Positions 6,576 to 13,499 of a stretch of 16,900 bases of DNA are shown in pieces. The stretch is from positions 1 to 16,900 of the forward strand of contig DAOTZS010000024.1 of the NCBI GenBank assembly GCA_034434335.1, given 5' to 3'. A program made the translations under genes and the position numbers. Numbering within the stretch: position 1 is the stretch's first letter; each line of letters starts with the position of its first letter. The DNA comes from DAOTZS01 sp034434335 (GTDB lineage Bacteria > Chloroflexota > Anaerolineae > CG2-30-64-16). The notes beneath the pieces are model-generated. The model was not told the DNA's origin, ran no database searches, and saw only the letters and a program-made list of their open reading frames with translations.

Positions 6576-6674
6576 TGTAGGACAGGCTGAAGCCTGTGCT
6601 ACAGGACGAGCTAAAGCTCATCCTACAAGACGAGCTAAAGCTCATCCTACAGGACGAGCTAAAGCTCGCCCTAC
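6576..6674 (+). repeat. Array of 24-bp palindromic repeats before rplE
   Basis: Three abutting units start at 6599, 6623 and 6647, each following the pattern CTACAGGACGAGCTAAAGCTCATC, here split as CTACAGGACGAG and CTAAAGCTCATC; a closing CTAC lies at 6671-6674. Each unit contains the palindrome GAGCT-AA-AGCTC. A related palindrome with another core (ACAGGCT-GA-AGCCTGT) precedes them at 6576-6603 and shares the TGTAG/CTACA edges. The period of exactly 24 bases keeps the rplE frame open, spelling LQDELKLI three times. There are no spacers, so it is not a CRISPR array. Confidence 0.85.
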
Positions 6675-6703
6675 GGAGATACCTAAAAGCCTTGGGGGTG
6701 TGG

Positions 6704-7252
6704 ATGGCAGTACCAAGACTGCTGCAGCGGTACCGACAGGAAGTGGTGCCGGCAATGCAGAAAGAGTTCGGTTACGCTAACGTTATGAGCGTGCCGCGCG
6801 TGGAGAAAGTCGTCATAAACATCGGGCTGGGAGAGGCGTTGCAGAACGCCAAAGCGTTGGATGCTGCCGCAAGCGATCTGGCGACCATCACCGGCCAGAA
6901 ACCGGTGTTCACGAAAGCGAAGCGCTCTATCGCCGCCTTTAAGCTGCGGGAAGGCAACACCATTGGCGTGATGGTGACGCTGCGCCGGGAGCGCATGTGG
7001 AGCTTTCTGGATCGCCTGATGAACATCGCCTTGCCACGGCAACGCGACTTCCACGGCGTCTCACCCGATTCCTTCGATGGCCGCGGCAACTACAGCCTGG
7101 GCCTGCGCGAGCAGTTGGTCTTCCCGGAGATCAACTACGACAAGATTGACAAGGTGCGCGGGATGTCGGTGACCATCGTGACGACGGCGAAGACCGATGA
7201 GGAGGGCCGCCGATTACTGCAGTTGCTTGGGATGCCATTCCGTTCGCGCTGA
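6704..7252 (+). CDS. rplE: 50S ribosomal protein L5
   Basis: The 182 residues from ATG 6704 begin MAVPRLLQRYRQEVVPAMQKEFGYANVMSVPRVEK and carry the L5 blocks VINIGLGEA, TGQKPVFTKAKRSIAAFKLREG (64-84), LPRQRDFHGV (110-119) and GRGNYSLGLREQLVFPEI. L5 binds 5S rRNA and contacts the P-site tRNA. The length equals the usual 179-182. The frame extends upstream to a GTG at 6596 through the 24-bp repeat array, which would add 36 residues with three LQDELKLI repeats; this is unlike any L5 N-terminus I know, so I take 6704. No strong Shine-Dalgarno precedes it (only GGGGGTG), leaving GTG 6698 possible. Confidence 0.94.
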   Translation: MAVPRLLQRYRQEVVPAMQKEFGYANVMSVPRVEKVVINIGLGEALQNAKALDAAASDLATITGQKPVFTKAKRSIAAFKLREGNTIGVMVTLRRERMWSFLDRLMNIALPRQRDFHGVSPDSFDGRGNYSLGLREQLVFPEINYDKIDKVRGMSVTIVTTAKTDEEGRRLLQLLGMPFRSR

Positions 7253-7298
7253 GCTCAGATGTGGGGCCGCTGGGATAGGGTGTAAATCCGTCGGCAAC

Positions 7299-7304
7299 AG
7301 GAGG
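7299..7304 (+). promoter_or_regulatory. Ribosome binding site for the TTG start of rpsZ
   Basis: AGGAGG lies seven bases before TTG 7312. The expected S14 start (MAKKC) is reached only through this TTG. Confidence 0.75.
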
Positions 7305-7311
7305 AAACAGG

Positions 7312-7494
7312 TTGGCTAAGAAATGTATGGCGTGGCGTGAGAAGCGCCGCAAGTATGCTGTGCGCGTGCATAATCGTTGCAGTATCTGCGGGCGCCCGCA
7401 CGGTTACATACGTCGGTTTGGCCTTTGCCGTATCTGCTTTCGCGATCAGGCTTTGAAGGGCAACCTGCCCGGCGTAGTCAAATCTAGCTGGTAA
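7312..7494 (+). CDS. rpsZ: 30S ribosomal protein S14, zinc-binding type Z
   Basis: The 60-residue product is the short S14 class. The zinc ligands are visible as CSIC (23-26) and CRIC (39-42), and the C-terminus GNLPGVVKSSW is conserved. S14 is a late-assembly 30S head protein. Many bacteria carry a zinc-free, roughly 100-residue paralogue (rpsN) used under zinc limitation; none is seen in this window. The TTG start at 7312 is set by AGGAGG at 7299-7304. It lies 59 bases after rplE, its usual neighbour. Confidence 0.97.
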   Translation: MAKKCMAWREKRRKYAVRVHNRCSICGRPHGYIRRFGLCRICFRDQALKGNLPGVVKSSW

Positions 7495-7505
7495 GCTGTA
7501 TGCTA

Positions 7506-7539
7506 GCCCGGTTTCCCCGCAGGCGGGGCTCGCACGGGC
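7506..7539 (+). other. GC-rich nested hairpin between rpsZ and rpsH
   Basis: GCCCG (7506-7510) pairs with CGGGC (7535-7539) around an inner CCCCG-CAGG-CGGGG hairpin (7515-7528). There is no following T-run. The 153-base gap otherwise holds only the rpsH ribosome binding site AGGAG (7633-7637). The structure may be a small dispersed repeat or an mRNA processing site. Confidence 0.45.
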
Positions 7540-7647
7540 AGGGGTTGCTGCCGCCTGGGGATCTCGGCCGGGCCGCCAAGAGCTGCCCATGCCATGTCGA
7601 GGCCTGGCGTAGTTGACTGGCGGCCTTCTTACAGGAGTGACAGGGTA

Positions 7648-8043
7648 ATGGTTAGTGATCCAATTGCTGATATGCTGACCCGCATTCGGAACGGCATCAT
7701 GGTACGGCAGAAACAGGTCGTGGTGCCGGGTTCGAAGATGAAGATCGCGATCGCGCGCATTCTCAAAGAAGAAGGTTTTATCCGGGACTTTGAGGTAACC
7801 AAGGACTTGCCCCAACCCCGTCTGCGCCTGGTCCTGAAATACGATCAGGACCGCAAACCGATCATTGCCGGGCTGAAGCGCGTCAGCAAACCGGGCCGGC
7901 GCGTATATGTCAAACGCACTGAGATCCCTTGGGTGATGAGTGGCCTGGGCATTGCCATCCTCAGCACGCCTCAGGGCATCATGACCGGGCACAAAGCGCG
8001 GCGGTTAGGGGTCGGTGGCGAGGTTTTGTGCTACGTCTGGTAG
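7648..8043 (+). CDS. rpsH: 30S ribosomal protein S8
   Basis: From ATG 7648 the product has 131 residues and starts MVSDPIADMLTRIRNG, the invariant S8 N-terminus, ending with STPQGIMTGHKARRLGVGGEVLCYVW, the family signature region. S8 is a primary 16S rRNA-binding protein of the central domain and is the spc-operon autoregulator in E. coli by binding mRNA around rplE. The frame is open upstream to 7594, but AGGAG at 7633-7637 and the N-terminal match fix the start at 7648. Confidence 0.97.
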   Translation: MVSDPIADMLTRIRNGIMVRQKQVVVPGSKMKIAIARILKEEGFIRDFEVTKDLPQPRLRLVLKYDQDRKPIIAGLKRVSKPGRRVYVKRTEIPWVMSGLGIAILSTPQGIMTGHKARRLGVGGEVLCYVW

Positions 8044-8070
8044 GGGTGAATTCCCGAGGAGGCAGGCAAG

Positions 8071-8649
8071 ATGTCTCGTATCGGTAAGATGCCGGTGGAG
8101 CTGCCCCCGCGTGTCAGCGTGACGATTGGTCAGGGCAATCTGATCACGGTCAGTGGGCCGAAAGGGCAGTTGCAGTACCAGTTTCCGCCGGATATGCGTT
8201 TTGAGATGAAGGATGGGTGGATCCAGGTGTTCCGGCCTTCGGATGCCAAGATCCATCGGGCTTTGCATGGCCTGAGCCGGGCACTGCTCCAGAATATGGT
8301 GACCGGGGTCAGCAAGGGGTTTACCAGAGTTCTCGAAGTCGAAGGGGTTGGCTATCGGGCCAGCATGCTGGGCAAGAACCTGGTAGTGGTCGTGGGCTAT
8401 TCCCATCCAGTGGAAATCGTGCCCCCTCCGGGGATCACCTTTGAGGTTGACAAGACCGGTCGGCAGATCACGGTGTCGGGGATTGACAAGCAGCTGGTGG
8501 GCCAGATCGCCGCGCATATTCGCGACCTGCGTCCGCCCGAGCCATACAAGGGCAAGGGTATACGTTACAGCGGAGAAGTTATCCGCCAGAAGGCGGGCAA
8601 GAGCGGCAAGGTGGGTGCCAAAGGCGGCAAGGGCGGTAAGGGCAAGTAG
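8071..8649 (+). CDS. rplF: 50S ribosomal protein L6
   Basis: The 192-residue protein starts MSRIGKMPVELPPRVSV and contains the two L6 repeats; the second ends with the signature region RPPEPYKGKGIRYSGEVIRQKAGKSGK. L6 stabilises the GTPase-associated centre next to the sarcin-ricin loop. The C-terminus continues past the usual KAGK end into a Gly/Lys-rich tail (about 10-15 residues, KGGKGGKGK at the end), making it slightly longer than E. coli L6 (177). GAGGAGG upstream sets the start, 27 bases after rpsH. Confidence 0.98.
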   Translation: MSRIGKMPVELPPRVSVTIGQGNLITVSGPKGQLQYQFPPDMRFEMKDGWIQVFRPSDAKIHRALHGLSRALLQNMVTGVSKGFTRVLEVEGVGYRASMLGKNLVVVVGYSHPVEIVPPPGITFEVDKTGRQITVSGIDKQLVGQIAAHIRDLRPPEPYKGKGIRYSGEVIRQKAGKSGKVGAKGGKGGKGK

Positions 8650-8755
8650 CCCGACAGGGCCAGATTGGGCTTTCATATCCAGGGAGGGGTTTCGGCCTGT
8701 GGAGCGGTCGGAACCCGGGGTCTAGACGTCCCGGCTGGTGAGGAGGATTGGAGTA

Positions 8756-9121
8756 ATGGCTACTAATTCGAAGCAGGCGGCTCGCAAGCGCCGGCATGCA
8801 CGCATTCGACAGCGTATTCATGGCACTGCCGAGCGCCCTCGCCTGAACGTGTTTCGCAGTCTGCAGCACATTTACGCGCAAGTGATTGACGATGACCTGG
8901 GACATACCCTGGTGTCGAGCTCAACCCTCGATCCAGAGTTGCGCGAGCAGCTTAAGGGGTTGACCAAGTCTCAGCAGGCGGCGCGCGTGGGGCGGGTCCT
9001 GGCAGAGCGGGCCCTGGCTAAAGGGCTGAAGAAGGTGGTATTTGATCGAGGTGGTTATCCTTATCATGGCCGGGTGAAGGCATTGGCCGAAGCAGCACGC
9101 GAGGGTGGGCTGGAATTCTAG
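8756..9121 (+). CDS. rplR: 50S ribosomal protein L18
   Basis: The 121 residues from ATG 8756 begin MATNSKQAARKRRHARIRQRI and show the L18 blocks RPRLNVFRSLQHIYAQVIDD and VVFDRGGYPYHGRVKALAEAAREGGLEF. L18 delivers 5S rRNA with L5 to the 50S. A GTG at 8738 in the same frame would add six residues and overlap the GAGGAGG at 8740-8746, so 8756 is preferred. A 106-base gap separates it from rplF and a terminator-like hairpin follows it. Confidence 0.97.
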   Translation: MATNSKQAARKRRHARIRQRIHGTAERPRLNVFRSLQHIYAQVIDDDLGHTLVSSSTLDPELREQLKGLTKSQQAARVGRVLAERALAKGLKKVVFDRGGYPYHGRVKALAEAAREGGLEF

Positions 9122-9129
9122 GGCCCATC

Positions 9130-9151
9130 TGCCCGCGCGCGGGCATTTTAT
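9130..9151 (+). terminator. Terminator-like hairpin between rplR and rpsE
   Basis: The 16-base perfect palindrome at 9130-9145 (TGCCCG-CGCG-CGGGCA) is followed at once by TTTTAT. This is the layout of a short intrinsic terminator or attenuator. The T-run is only four long, and the rest of the operon lies downstream, so partial read-through is more likely than full termination. Confidence 0.5.
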
Positions 9152-9191
9152 CCGGATAGAGCTTTGACGTCCGCACGACACAGGAGGACTG

Positions 9192-9779
9192 ATGCCAGGC
9201 AAGAAGGATCGAGAACGCGAACAGGCCAGGGAGCGACGCCGACAGCGCGAGCAAGAGCCAGAGGAAGAACACGAGCAGCTTGACGAACGGGTTGTCCATA
9301 TCACCAGGACGGCCAAGGTTTTGAAAGGCGGCCGACGGTTCAGCTTTCGGGCAGTAGTAGTAGTAGGCGACAACCACGGACAGGTTGGCATTGGGGTGGG
9401 CAAGGCGCGTGAGGTGCCCGATGCGGTGCGCAAAGCAACCGAGCGCGCCCGCAAGGTTATGCGCCGTATCCCGCTGGTGGGGACCACGATTCCTCATCCA
9501 GTGGTGGCCGACTTCAGCGCAGCCCGGGTGTTGCTCAGGCCAGCGTCCCCCGGTACCGGCGTCATCGCCGGCGGTGGTGTGCGTGCTGTGCTCGAGGCAG
9601 CCGGGATCCACGACATCCTGACCAAGTCTCAGGGCAGCTCGAACATCCTGAACGTGGTGGCGGCGACCTTCAAAGCCCTGACCATGCTCAAGGACCCGGT
9701 GGAAGAGGCCAAGCGCCGTGGCCGGCCGGTCGAAGCCCTGACCCCTTTCTGGTTGCGAGGAGGGCGTGATGTGGAGTAG
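9192..9779 (+). CDS. rpsE: 30S ribosomal protein S5
   Basis: A 195-residue protein with an S5-type double-stranded-RNA-binding domain, VLKGGRRFSFRAVVVVGD then GQVGIGVGKAREVPDAVRKA (about 43-82), and a C-terminal domain with GTGVIAGGGVRAVLEAAGI and KSQGSSNILNVVAATFKAL. S5 governs decoding fidelity and is the spectinomycin-resistance locus. The first 30 residues are a highly charged Arg/Glu-rich extension (MPGKKDRERE...EEEHEQ), longer than in E. coli (166 in total). AGGAGG precedes the ATG, and the end overlaps rpmD by 11 bases. Confidence 0.98.
   Translation: MPGKKDREREQARERRRQREQEPEEEHEQLDERVVHITRTAKVLKGGRRFSFRAVVVVGDNHGQVGIGVGKAREVPDAVRKATERARKVMRRIPLVGTTIPHPVVADFSAARVLLRPASPGTGVIAGGGVRAVLEAAGIHDILTKSQGSSNILNVVAATFKALTMLKDPVEEAKRRGRPVEALTPFWLRGGRDVE
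9757..9764 (+). promoter_or_regulatory. Ribosome binding site of rpmD inside rpsE
   Basis: GAGGAGGG lies within the last codons of rpsE, four bases before ATG 9769, and supports translational coupling of the two genes. A second purine stretch (GGGAG, 9779-9783) could instead serve a TTG at 9790. Confidence 0.6.
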
Positions 9780-9966
9780 GGAGAAGAGGTTGCGTGTCAC
9801 CTATACCACCAGCGCCATCGGCGTGAAGAAAGACCAGAAAGATACAGTGGCTCGTCTGGGCCTACGCAGATTGGGCCAGAGCGTAGAACTGCCGGATACG
9901 CCGGTGGTGCGCGGCATGCTCCATAAAGTCCGCCATCTGGTGACAGTGGAAGAGGTAGACAACTAG
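9769..9966 (+). CDS. rpmD: 50S ribosomal protein L30
   Basis: Sixty-five residues from ATG 9769, with the L30 core RVTYTTSAIGVKKDQKDTVARLGLRRLGQSVELPDTPVVRGM and the ending VRHLVTVEE, close to E. coli L30 (SAIG, LGLRR, DTPAIRGM). L30 is a small 50S protein missing from some lineages. The start is uncertain: ATG 9769 has the strong GAGGAGGG and gives six residues more than E. coli; TTG 9790 would give 58 residues, closer to the usual 59. The first choice overlaps rpsE by 11 bases. A 226-base gap with the second MITE-like copy separates it from rplO. Confidence 0.93.
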   Translation: MWSREKRLRVTYTTSAIGVKKDQKDTVARLGLRRLGQSVELPDTPVVRGMLHKVRHLVTVEEVDN

Positions 9967-9985
9967 GGAGGCGCGCCGGCAGATA

Positions 9986-9993
9986 ATTGGTGG
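9986..9993. repeat. Left target-site duplication of MITE copy 2
   Basis: ATTGGTGG abuts the terminal repeat; the partner GTTGGTGG lies at 10157-10164, differing only at the first base. Confidence 0.7.
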
Positions 9994-10156
9994 GTAACTA
10001 TTCAGGCCGATTGAAATCGCTCCTCCTGGGCACTTCGTGCCGGGTGTCGGCCTCCGCCGACACCCCTCATGTATGCATCATGAGAAAGGTCGGCGAAGGC
10101 CGACCACTGGCCGCAGGCCCCACAAGGGTGACTTCCAGTCACCGCTGAATAGTTAC
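9994..10156 (-). mobile_element. MITE-like 163-bp palindromic element, copy 2 (inverted)
   Basis: Reverse-complement copy of the element at 4538-4700 with the same length and about seven differences. The terminal repeats are perfect over 12 bases: GTAACTATTCAG (9994-10005) and CTGAATAGTTAC (10145-10156). Flanks ATTGGTGG (9986-9993) and GTTGGTGG (10157-10164) form an 8-bp direct repeat with one mismatch. In this copy the central hairpin TCATG/CATGA and the ten-base stem GGGTGTCGGC/GCCGACACCC are perfectly paired, so it is the less decayed copy. It separates rpmD from rplO. rplO translation starts 37 bases after it, with its own GGAAGGG. Confidence 0.88.
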
Positions 10157-10164
10157 GTTGGTGG
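10157..10164. repeat. Right target-site duplication of MITE copy 2
   Basis: GTTGGTGG directly follows the right terminal repeat and matches ATTGGTGG on the other side at seven of eight positions. Confidence 0.7.
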
Positions 10165-10192
10165 TCGGCGGTCGTCATGGGGAAGGGATACG

Positions 10193-10645
10193 ATGAAGCT
10201 ACACGATTTACAACCGGCACCAGGTGCGCATAAGAAGCGCATCAGGGTGGGCCGCGGCATCTCTGCAGGCAGAGGGAAGACAGCCGGGCGTGGCACCAAA
10301 GGGCAAAATGCGCGCTCAGGCCGCGGGGTGCGGCCTTACTTTGAGGGCGGTCAATTGCCGTTGGTGCGCCGCCTGCCTCATGTGCGCGGCTTTACCAATA
10401 TCTGGCGCATTGAGTATGCCACCGTCAACGTCGAACGCCTGAATCGGTTCGCGCCGCAGAGCGAGGTAACCCCTGAGGTCCTGGCCGCGGCCGGCCTGAT
10501 CAAGTCCGCTGCAGTGCCGGTCAAAATCCTTGGTGAAGGCAAGCTGAAGCACGCGTTGAGTGTCAAGGCCCACAAGTTCTCCGCCACAGCGCGGGAGAAG
10601 ATTTTGGCCGCTGGTGGCACTGTGGAGGAACTGGCGCTCGCATAA
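10193..10645 (+). CDS. rplO: 50S ribosomal protein L15
   Basis: The 150 residues begin MKLHDLQPAPGAHKKRIRVGRG, then the glycine-rich basic segment SAGRGKTAGRGTKGQNARSG and FEGGQLPLVRRLPHVRGF, typical of L15; the C-terminus has VKAHKFSATAREKILAAGGTVEE. L15 is a late 50S assembly protein that contacts several 23S domains through its extended N-terminus. The frame is open upstream into the MITE-like element, but MKLHDL with GGAAGGG upstream fixes ATG 10193. Ends 10 bases before secY. Confidence 0.97.
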   Translation: MKLHDLQPAPGAHKKRIRVGRGISAGRGKTAGRGTKGQNARSGRGVRPYFEGGQLPLVRRLPHVRGFTNIWRIEYATVNVERLNRFAPQSEVTPEVLAAAGLIKSAAVPVKILGEGKLKHALSVKAHKFSATAREKILAAGGTVEELALA

Positions 10646-10655
10646 GGAGTGTGCG

Positions 10656-11993
10656 ATGATCGAAGCCGTACGCAACGCTTTCAAGTTGCCGGACCTGCGC
10701 CGCAGGTTGTTGATCACCCTGGGCATCTTGGTGCTCTACCGCCTGGCTGCTCATATCCCTGTCCCAGGCGTTGATCGCCAGGCCCTGGCCCAGATCTTTG
10801 AGGCCAATCAGTTGCTGGGGCTGCTCAACCTGCTTTCGGGAGGAGCCCTGGACGATTTCTCGGTGATGGCGATGGGGGTGTATCCCTACATTACCGCCTC
10901 CATCATCATTCAGTTGCTGATCCCGATCATCCCGGCCTTGGAAGCGTTGAACAAAGAGGGCGAAGCCGGCCGCCAGAAACTCAATCAGTACATGAACTAC
11001 CTGACCATCCCGCTGGCTGCGTTGCAAGCCTTTGGGCAGTCGAGCCTGCTGGCGCGGCCACTCACCGCGGGCGGTGCGCCTGTCCTGGCCGACTTCGGCT
11101 TCCGTGAGCATCCGCTGGGTACCCTGGCCATCATCTGTACCCTGACGGCCGGCACAATGCTGGCCATGTGGTTGGGCCAGTTGATCACCGAGCAGGGGAT
11201 CGGGAACGGCATTTCGATCATCATCTTCGGCGGTATCATCTCGGGTATGCCGCAGAATATCCAGCGCACCGTTGTGCGCGGTGGCCTGGGCCAGTTGCTG
11301 ATCTTTACTACGGTCACGGTGCTCACCGTGGTGGTGATCGTGATCGTGCAGGAGGCTCACCGCCGCATCCCCGTCCAGTATGGCAAGCGCGTGCGCGCCA
11401 TGCGCGGTAATCGGCTGATGATGGTGGGCGGGCAGAGCACCCATGTGCCTATCCGGGTGAACTCGGCTGGCATGATCCCGCTGATCTTTGCCAGCAGCTT
11501 CCTGGTCTTCCCGAGCACGATTGCCAGCTATCTGGTGAACTCGTCGGCGACCTGGCTGGCTTCGATTGCCAATTTCGTATACCGGGCCTTCAGCCCCCAG
11601 TATTCGTGGTACTGGATCTTCTACTTCTTCCTGGTGATCGGGTTTACTTACTTCTACACTGATGTGGTGTTCCGGCAGCAGAACCTGGCCGAGACCCTGC
11701 AGCGCCAGGGCGGGTTCATCCCGGGCATCCGGCCAGGCCCGACCACCGAGAAGTATCTGAACAAGGTCCTGGGCCGCGTGACCCTGGTGGGGGCCCTGTT
11801 CCTGGGGGTGGTGGCCATCTTGCCCTGGGTGGTGCAGGTCCTCTTTGCTGGCGGTACGGCCAGCCTGGGGCGGAGCACTTTGCTCATCTCCAGCACGGGC
11901 CTGCTGATCGTGGTGGGCGTGGTGCTGGACACCATGAAACAACTTGAAGCCCAGTTGCTGATGCGCCATTACGAAGGATTTATCAGGCGCTGA
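10656..11993 (+). CDS. secY: Preprotein translocase subunit SecY
   Basis: The 445-residue integral membrane protein forms the channel of the Sec translocon with SecE and SecG. It starts MIEAVRNAFKLPDLRRRLLITLGILVLYRLAAHIPVPGVD, with the first membrane segment at about 18-35, and about ten hydrophobic segments follow. Family landmarks are the plug-region GGALDDFSVMAMGVYPYITASIIIQLL, EQGIGNGISIIIFGGI, the cytosolic loop QEAHRRIPVQYGKR and VNSAGMIPLIFASS, and the tail SSTGLLIVVGVVLDTMKQLEAQLLMRHYEGFI. AAGGAG at 10644-10649 overlaps the rplO stop codon, so the two are probably translationally coupled. Length is normal. Confidence 0.98.
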   Translation: MIEAVRNAFKLPDLRRRLLITLGILVLYRLAAHIPVPGVDRQALAQIFEANQLLGLLNLLSGGALDDFSVMAMGVYPYITASIIIQLLIPIIPALEALNKEGEAGRQKLNQYMNYLTIPLAALQAFGQSSLLARPLTAGGAPVLADFGFREHPLGTLAIICTLTAGTMLAMWLGQLITEQGIGNGISIIIFGGIISGMPQNIQRTVVRGGLGQLLIFTTVTVLTVVVIVIVQEAHRRIPVQYGKRVRAMRGNRLMMVGGQSTHVPIRVNSAGMIPLIFASSFLVFPSTIASYLVNSSATWLASIANFVYRAFSPQYSWYWIFYFFLVIGFTYFYTDVVFRQQNLAETLQRQGGFIPGIRPGPTTEKYLNKVLGRVTLVGALFLGVVAILPWVVQVLFAGGTASLGRSTLLISSTGLLIVVGVVLDTMKQLEAQLLMRHYEGFIRR

Positions 11994-12039
11994 GCGGGGC
12001 CGCGACTGTGGGCTGATCGGGCCACTGGCTGGGGGCGAC

Positions 12040-12729
12040 ATGAGGGCATCGGGGCAGCAGCCGTTTTATATCGTGATGTTGGGGGCGCCGGGAGCCGGCA
12101 AGGGCACTCAGGCCCGGATGTTGTCAGAGACGTTGGGGTTGCCCCAGGTCTCTTCGGGCGATATCTTTCGCGAGAACCTGAAAAACGAGACCCCTTTGGG
12201 CCTGCTGGCCCGGGGCTATATGGAGCGGGGCGCTTTGGTGCCTGACGATGTTACCATCGCCATGGTAATGGAGCGGCTGGCCCAGCCCGATTGCGCCGGG
12301 GGTGCCATTCTGGACGGTTTTCCCCGTACCCTGGCCCAGGCCGATGCTCTGGACAAGGCGCTGGCAGAGAAGAGCCAGCGGATCAGCCTGGTACCTTTGC
12401 TGGAAGTTGACGACGAGGTGGTGGTGAACAGGCTTGCCGGCCGACGGGTCTGCCGCGACTGTGGGGCGATGTACCATGTTGTGTTCTCGCCCCCCCGGGT
12501 GGAAGGGCGGTGCGACAAGTGCGGCGGTGAGCTCTACCGCCGGGCCGACGATGAACCCGAGACGGTGCGCAACCGCCTCTTCGTCTACTACAAACAGACG
12601 GCACCCCTGGTGGGATATTACTTTGCCCACCATGTCCTGCTGACCATCAACGGCGACCGGCCTATAGAGCAGGTTCAGGCTGATCTGCTGGCAGCGGTGC
12701 GGGCGACCCAGGTCTTGCCAGGGAGCTGA
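12040..12729 (+). CDS. adk: Adenylate kinase, zinc-lid form
   Basis: The 229-residue enzyme interconverts ATP + AMP and two ADP. The P-loop GAPGAGKGTQ lies at 15-24, the AMP-binding SSGDIFR at 38-44, and DGFPRT at 92-97. The LID carries four cysteines, CRDC (138-141) and CDKC (158-161), the zinc-binding arrangement found in Gram-positive and thermophilic relatives. The N-terminus has eight residues more than E. coli Adk before the first strand, and the Shine-Dalgarno (GGGGG) is weak, so a later start cannot be excluded. The stop overlaps the map start (TGATG). secY-adk-map is a standard arrangement. Confidence 0.97.
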   Translation: MRASGQQPFYIVMLGAPGAGKGTQARMLSETLGLPQVSSGDIFRENLKNETPLGLLARGYMERGALVPDDVTIAMVMERLAQPDCAGGAILDGFPRTLAQADALDKALAEKSQRISLVPLLEVDDEVVVNRLAGRRVCRDCGAMYHVVFSPPRVEGRCDKCGGELYRRADDEPETVRNRLFVYYKQTAPLVGYYFAHHVLLTINGDRPIEQVQADLLAAVRATQVLPGS

Positions 12730-13499
12730 TGATCATCTTGAAGTCGAAGGCCGAGATCGCCTTGATGCGAGAGGCCGGCCGGATTGTTGCTCGCGTGCTT
12801 GAAGCCATGCACGAGATGATCAGACCCGGCGTCACCACGGCAGAGCTGAATGCCCGGGCCGAGGAGATTATCCGCAGCCATGGCGCGGTGCCCGCTTTTC
12901 TGGGCTACCCTCATACCGGGCGCAATGACTTCCCGGCCAGCATCTGCGCTTCCATCAATGAGGAGCTGGTGCATGGCATTCCCAACCATAACCGCTGGCT
13001 GGAGCCCGGCGACATCATCAGCATAGATGTGGGTGCTATCTATCGCGGGTGGGTAGGGGATGCGGCCTGGACTTATCCGGTGGGCCAGGTGGATGAGCTA
13101 ACCCGGCGCCTTCTGGAGGCCACCGAAGGCGCGTTGTGGGCTGGCATTGCTCAAGCCAGGGAAGGCAATCGTCTGATGGATATCTCCCGGGCGATCGAGG
13201 AGTATGTCACGGCACGAGGGTTTTCGGTGGTGCGGGAGTACACCGGCCACGGCGTGGGCCGGCGGATGCATGAGGAGCCGCAAATCCTCAACTATGTGCC
13301 ACCAGGGGTCGGGCGAGGGCCTCGCCTGCGTTCGGGCATGACCCTGGCCATCGAGCCCATGGTCAACGCGGGGACGTGGCAAACCCGCGTGTTGGCCGAT
13401 GGGTGGACAGTGGTGACGGCTGATGGGCAGCGCTCGGCCCATTTCGAGCATTCAATCGCCATCGTGGATGGCGAACCGCAGATATTGACGGTTCTGTAA
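12729..13499 (+). CDS. map: Methionine aminopeptidase, type I
   Basis: The 256-residue enzyme removes N-terminal Met from nascent proteins. All five metal ligands of the pita-bread fold are visible: Asp100 (SIDVG), Asp111 (GDAAWT), His174 (GHGVGR), Glu209 (AIEPM) and Glu240 (FEHS); the substrate-contacting His82 is in VHGIPN. The length and absence of an insertion indicate the short type Ia form. ATG 12729 overlaps the adk stop by one base (translational coupling). Downstream, only 39 bases separate it from rpmJ, so no infA lies between. Confidence 0.98.
   Translation: MIILKSKAEIALMREAGRIVARVLEAMHEMIRPGVTTAELNARAEEIIRSHGAVPAFLGYPHTGRNDFPASICASINEELVHGIPNHNRWLEPGDIISIDVGAIYRGWVGDAAWTYPVGQVDELTRRLLEATEGALWAGIAQAREGNRLMDISRAIEEYVTARGFSVVREYTGHGVGRRMHEEPQILNYVPPGVGRGPRLRSGMTLAIEPMVNAGTWQTRVLADGWTVVTADGQRSAHFEHSIAIVDGEPQILTVL

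Noticed and set aside
6599..6670. CRISPR-like short repeats
   Set aside because: The 24-bp units abut with no spacers and are internally palindromic; three units only, no cas genes.
6596..6703. N-terminal extension of L5 from GTG 6596
   Set aside because: It consists of the palindromic repeat array, and known L5 proteins begin close to MAVPRLLQRY. Kept only as a point to check.
4538..10156. The two inverted elements as ends of a composite transposon carrying rplP-rpmD
   Set aside because: The intervening genes are in their normal operon order, and each element has its own flanking 8-bp repeat, so the elements moved individually.
10563..12041. A 492-codon open frame antisense to secY
   Set aside because: It mirrors secY codon structure in GC-rich DNA, has a His/Gln/Arg-rich composition with no domain, and no ribosome binding site. 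Other long antisense frames (2349-3392, 3414-4382) were dropped for the same reason.
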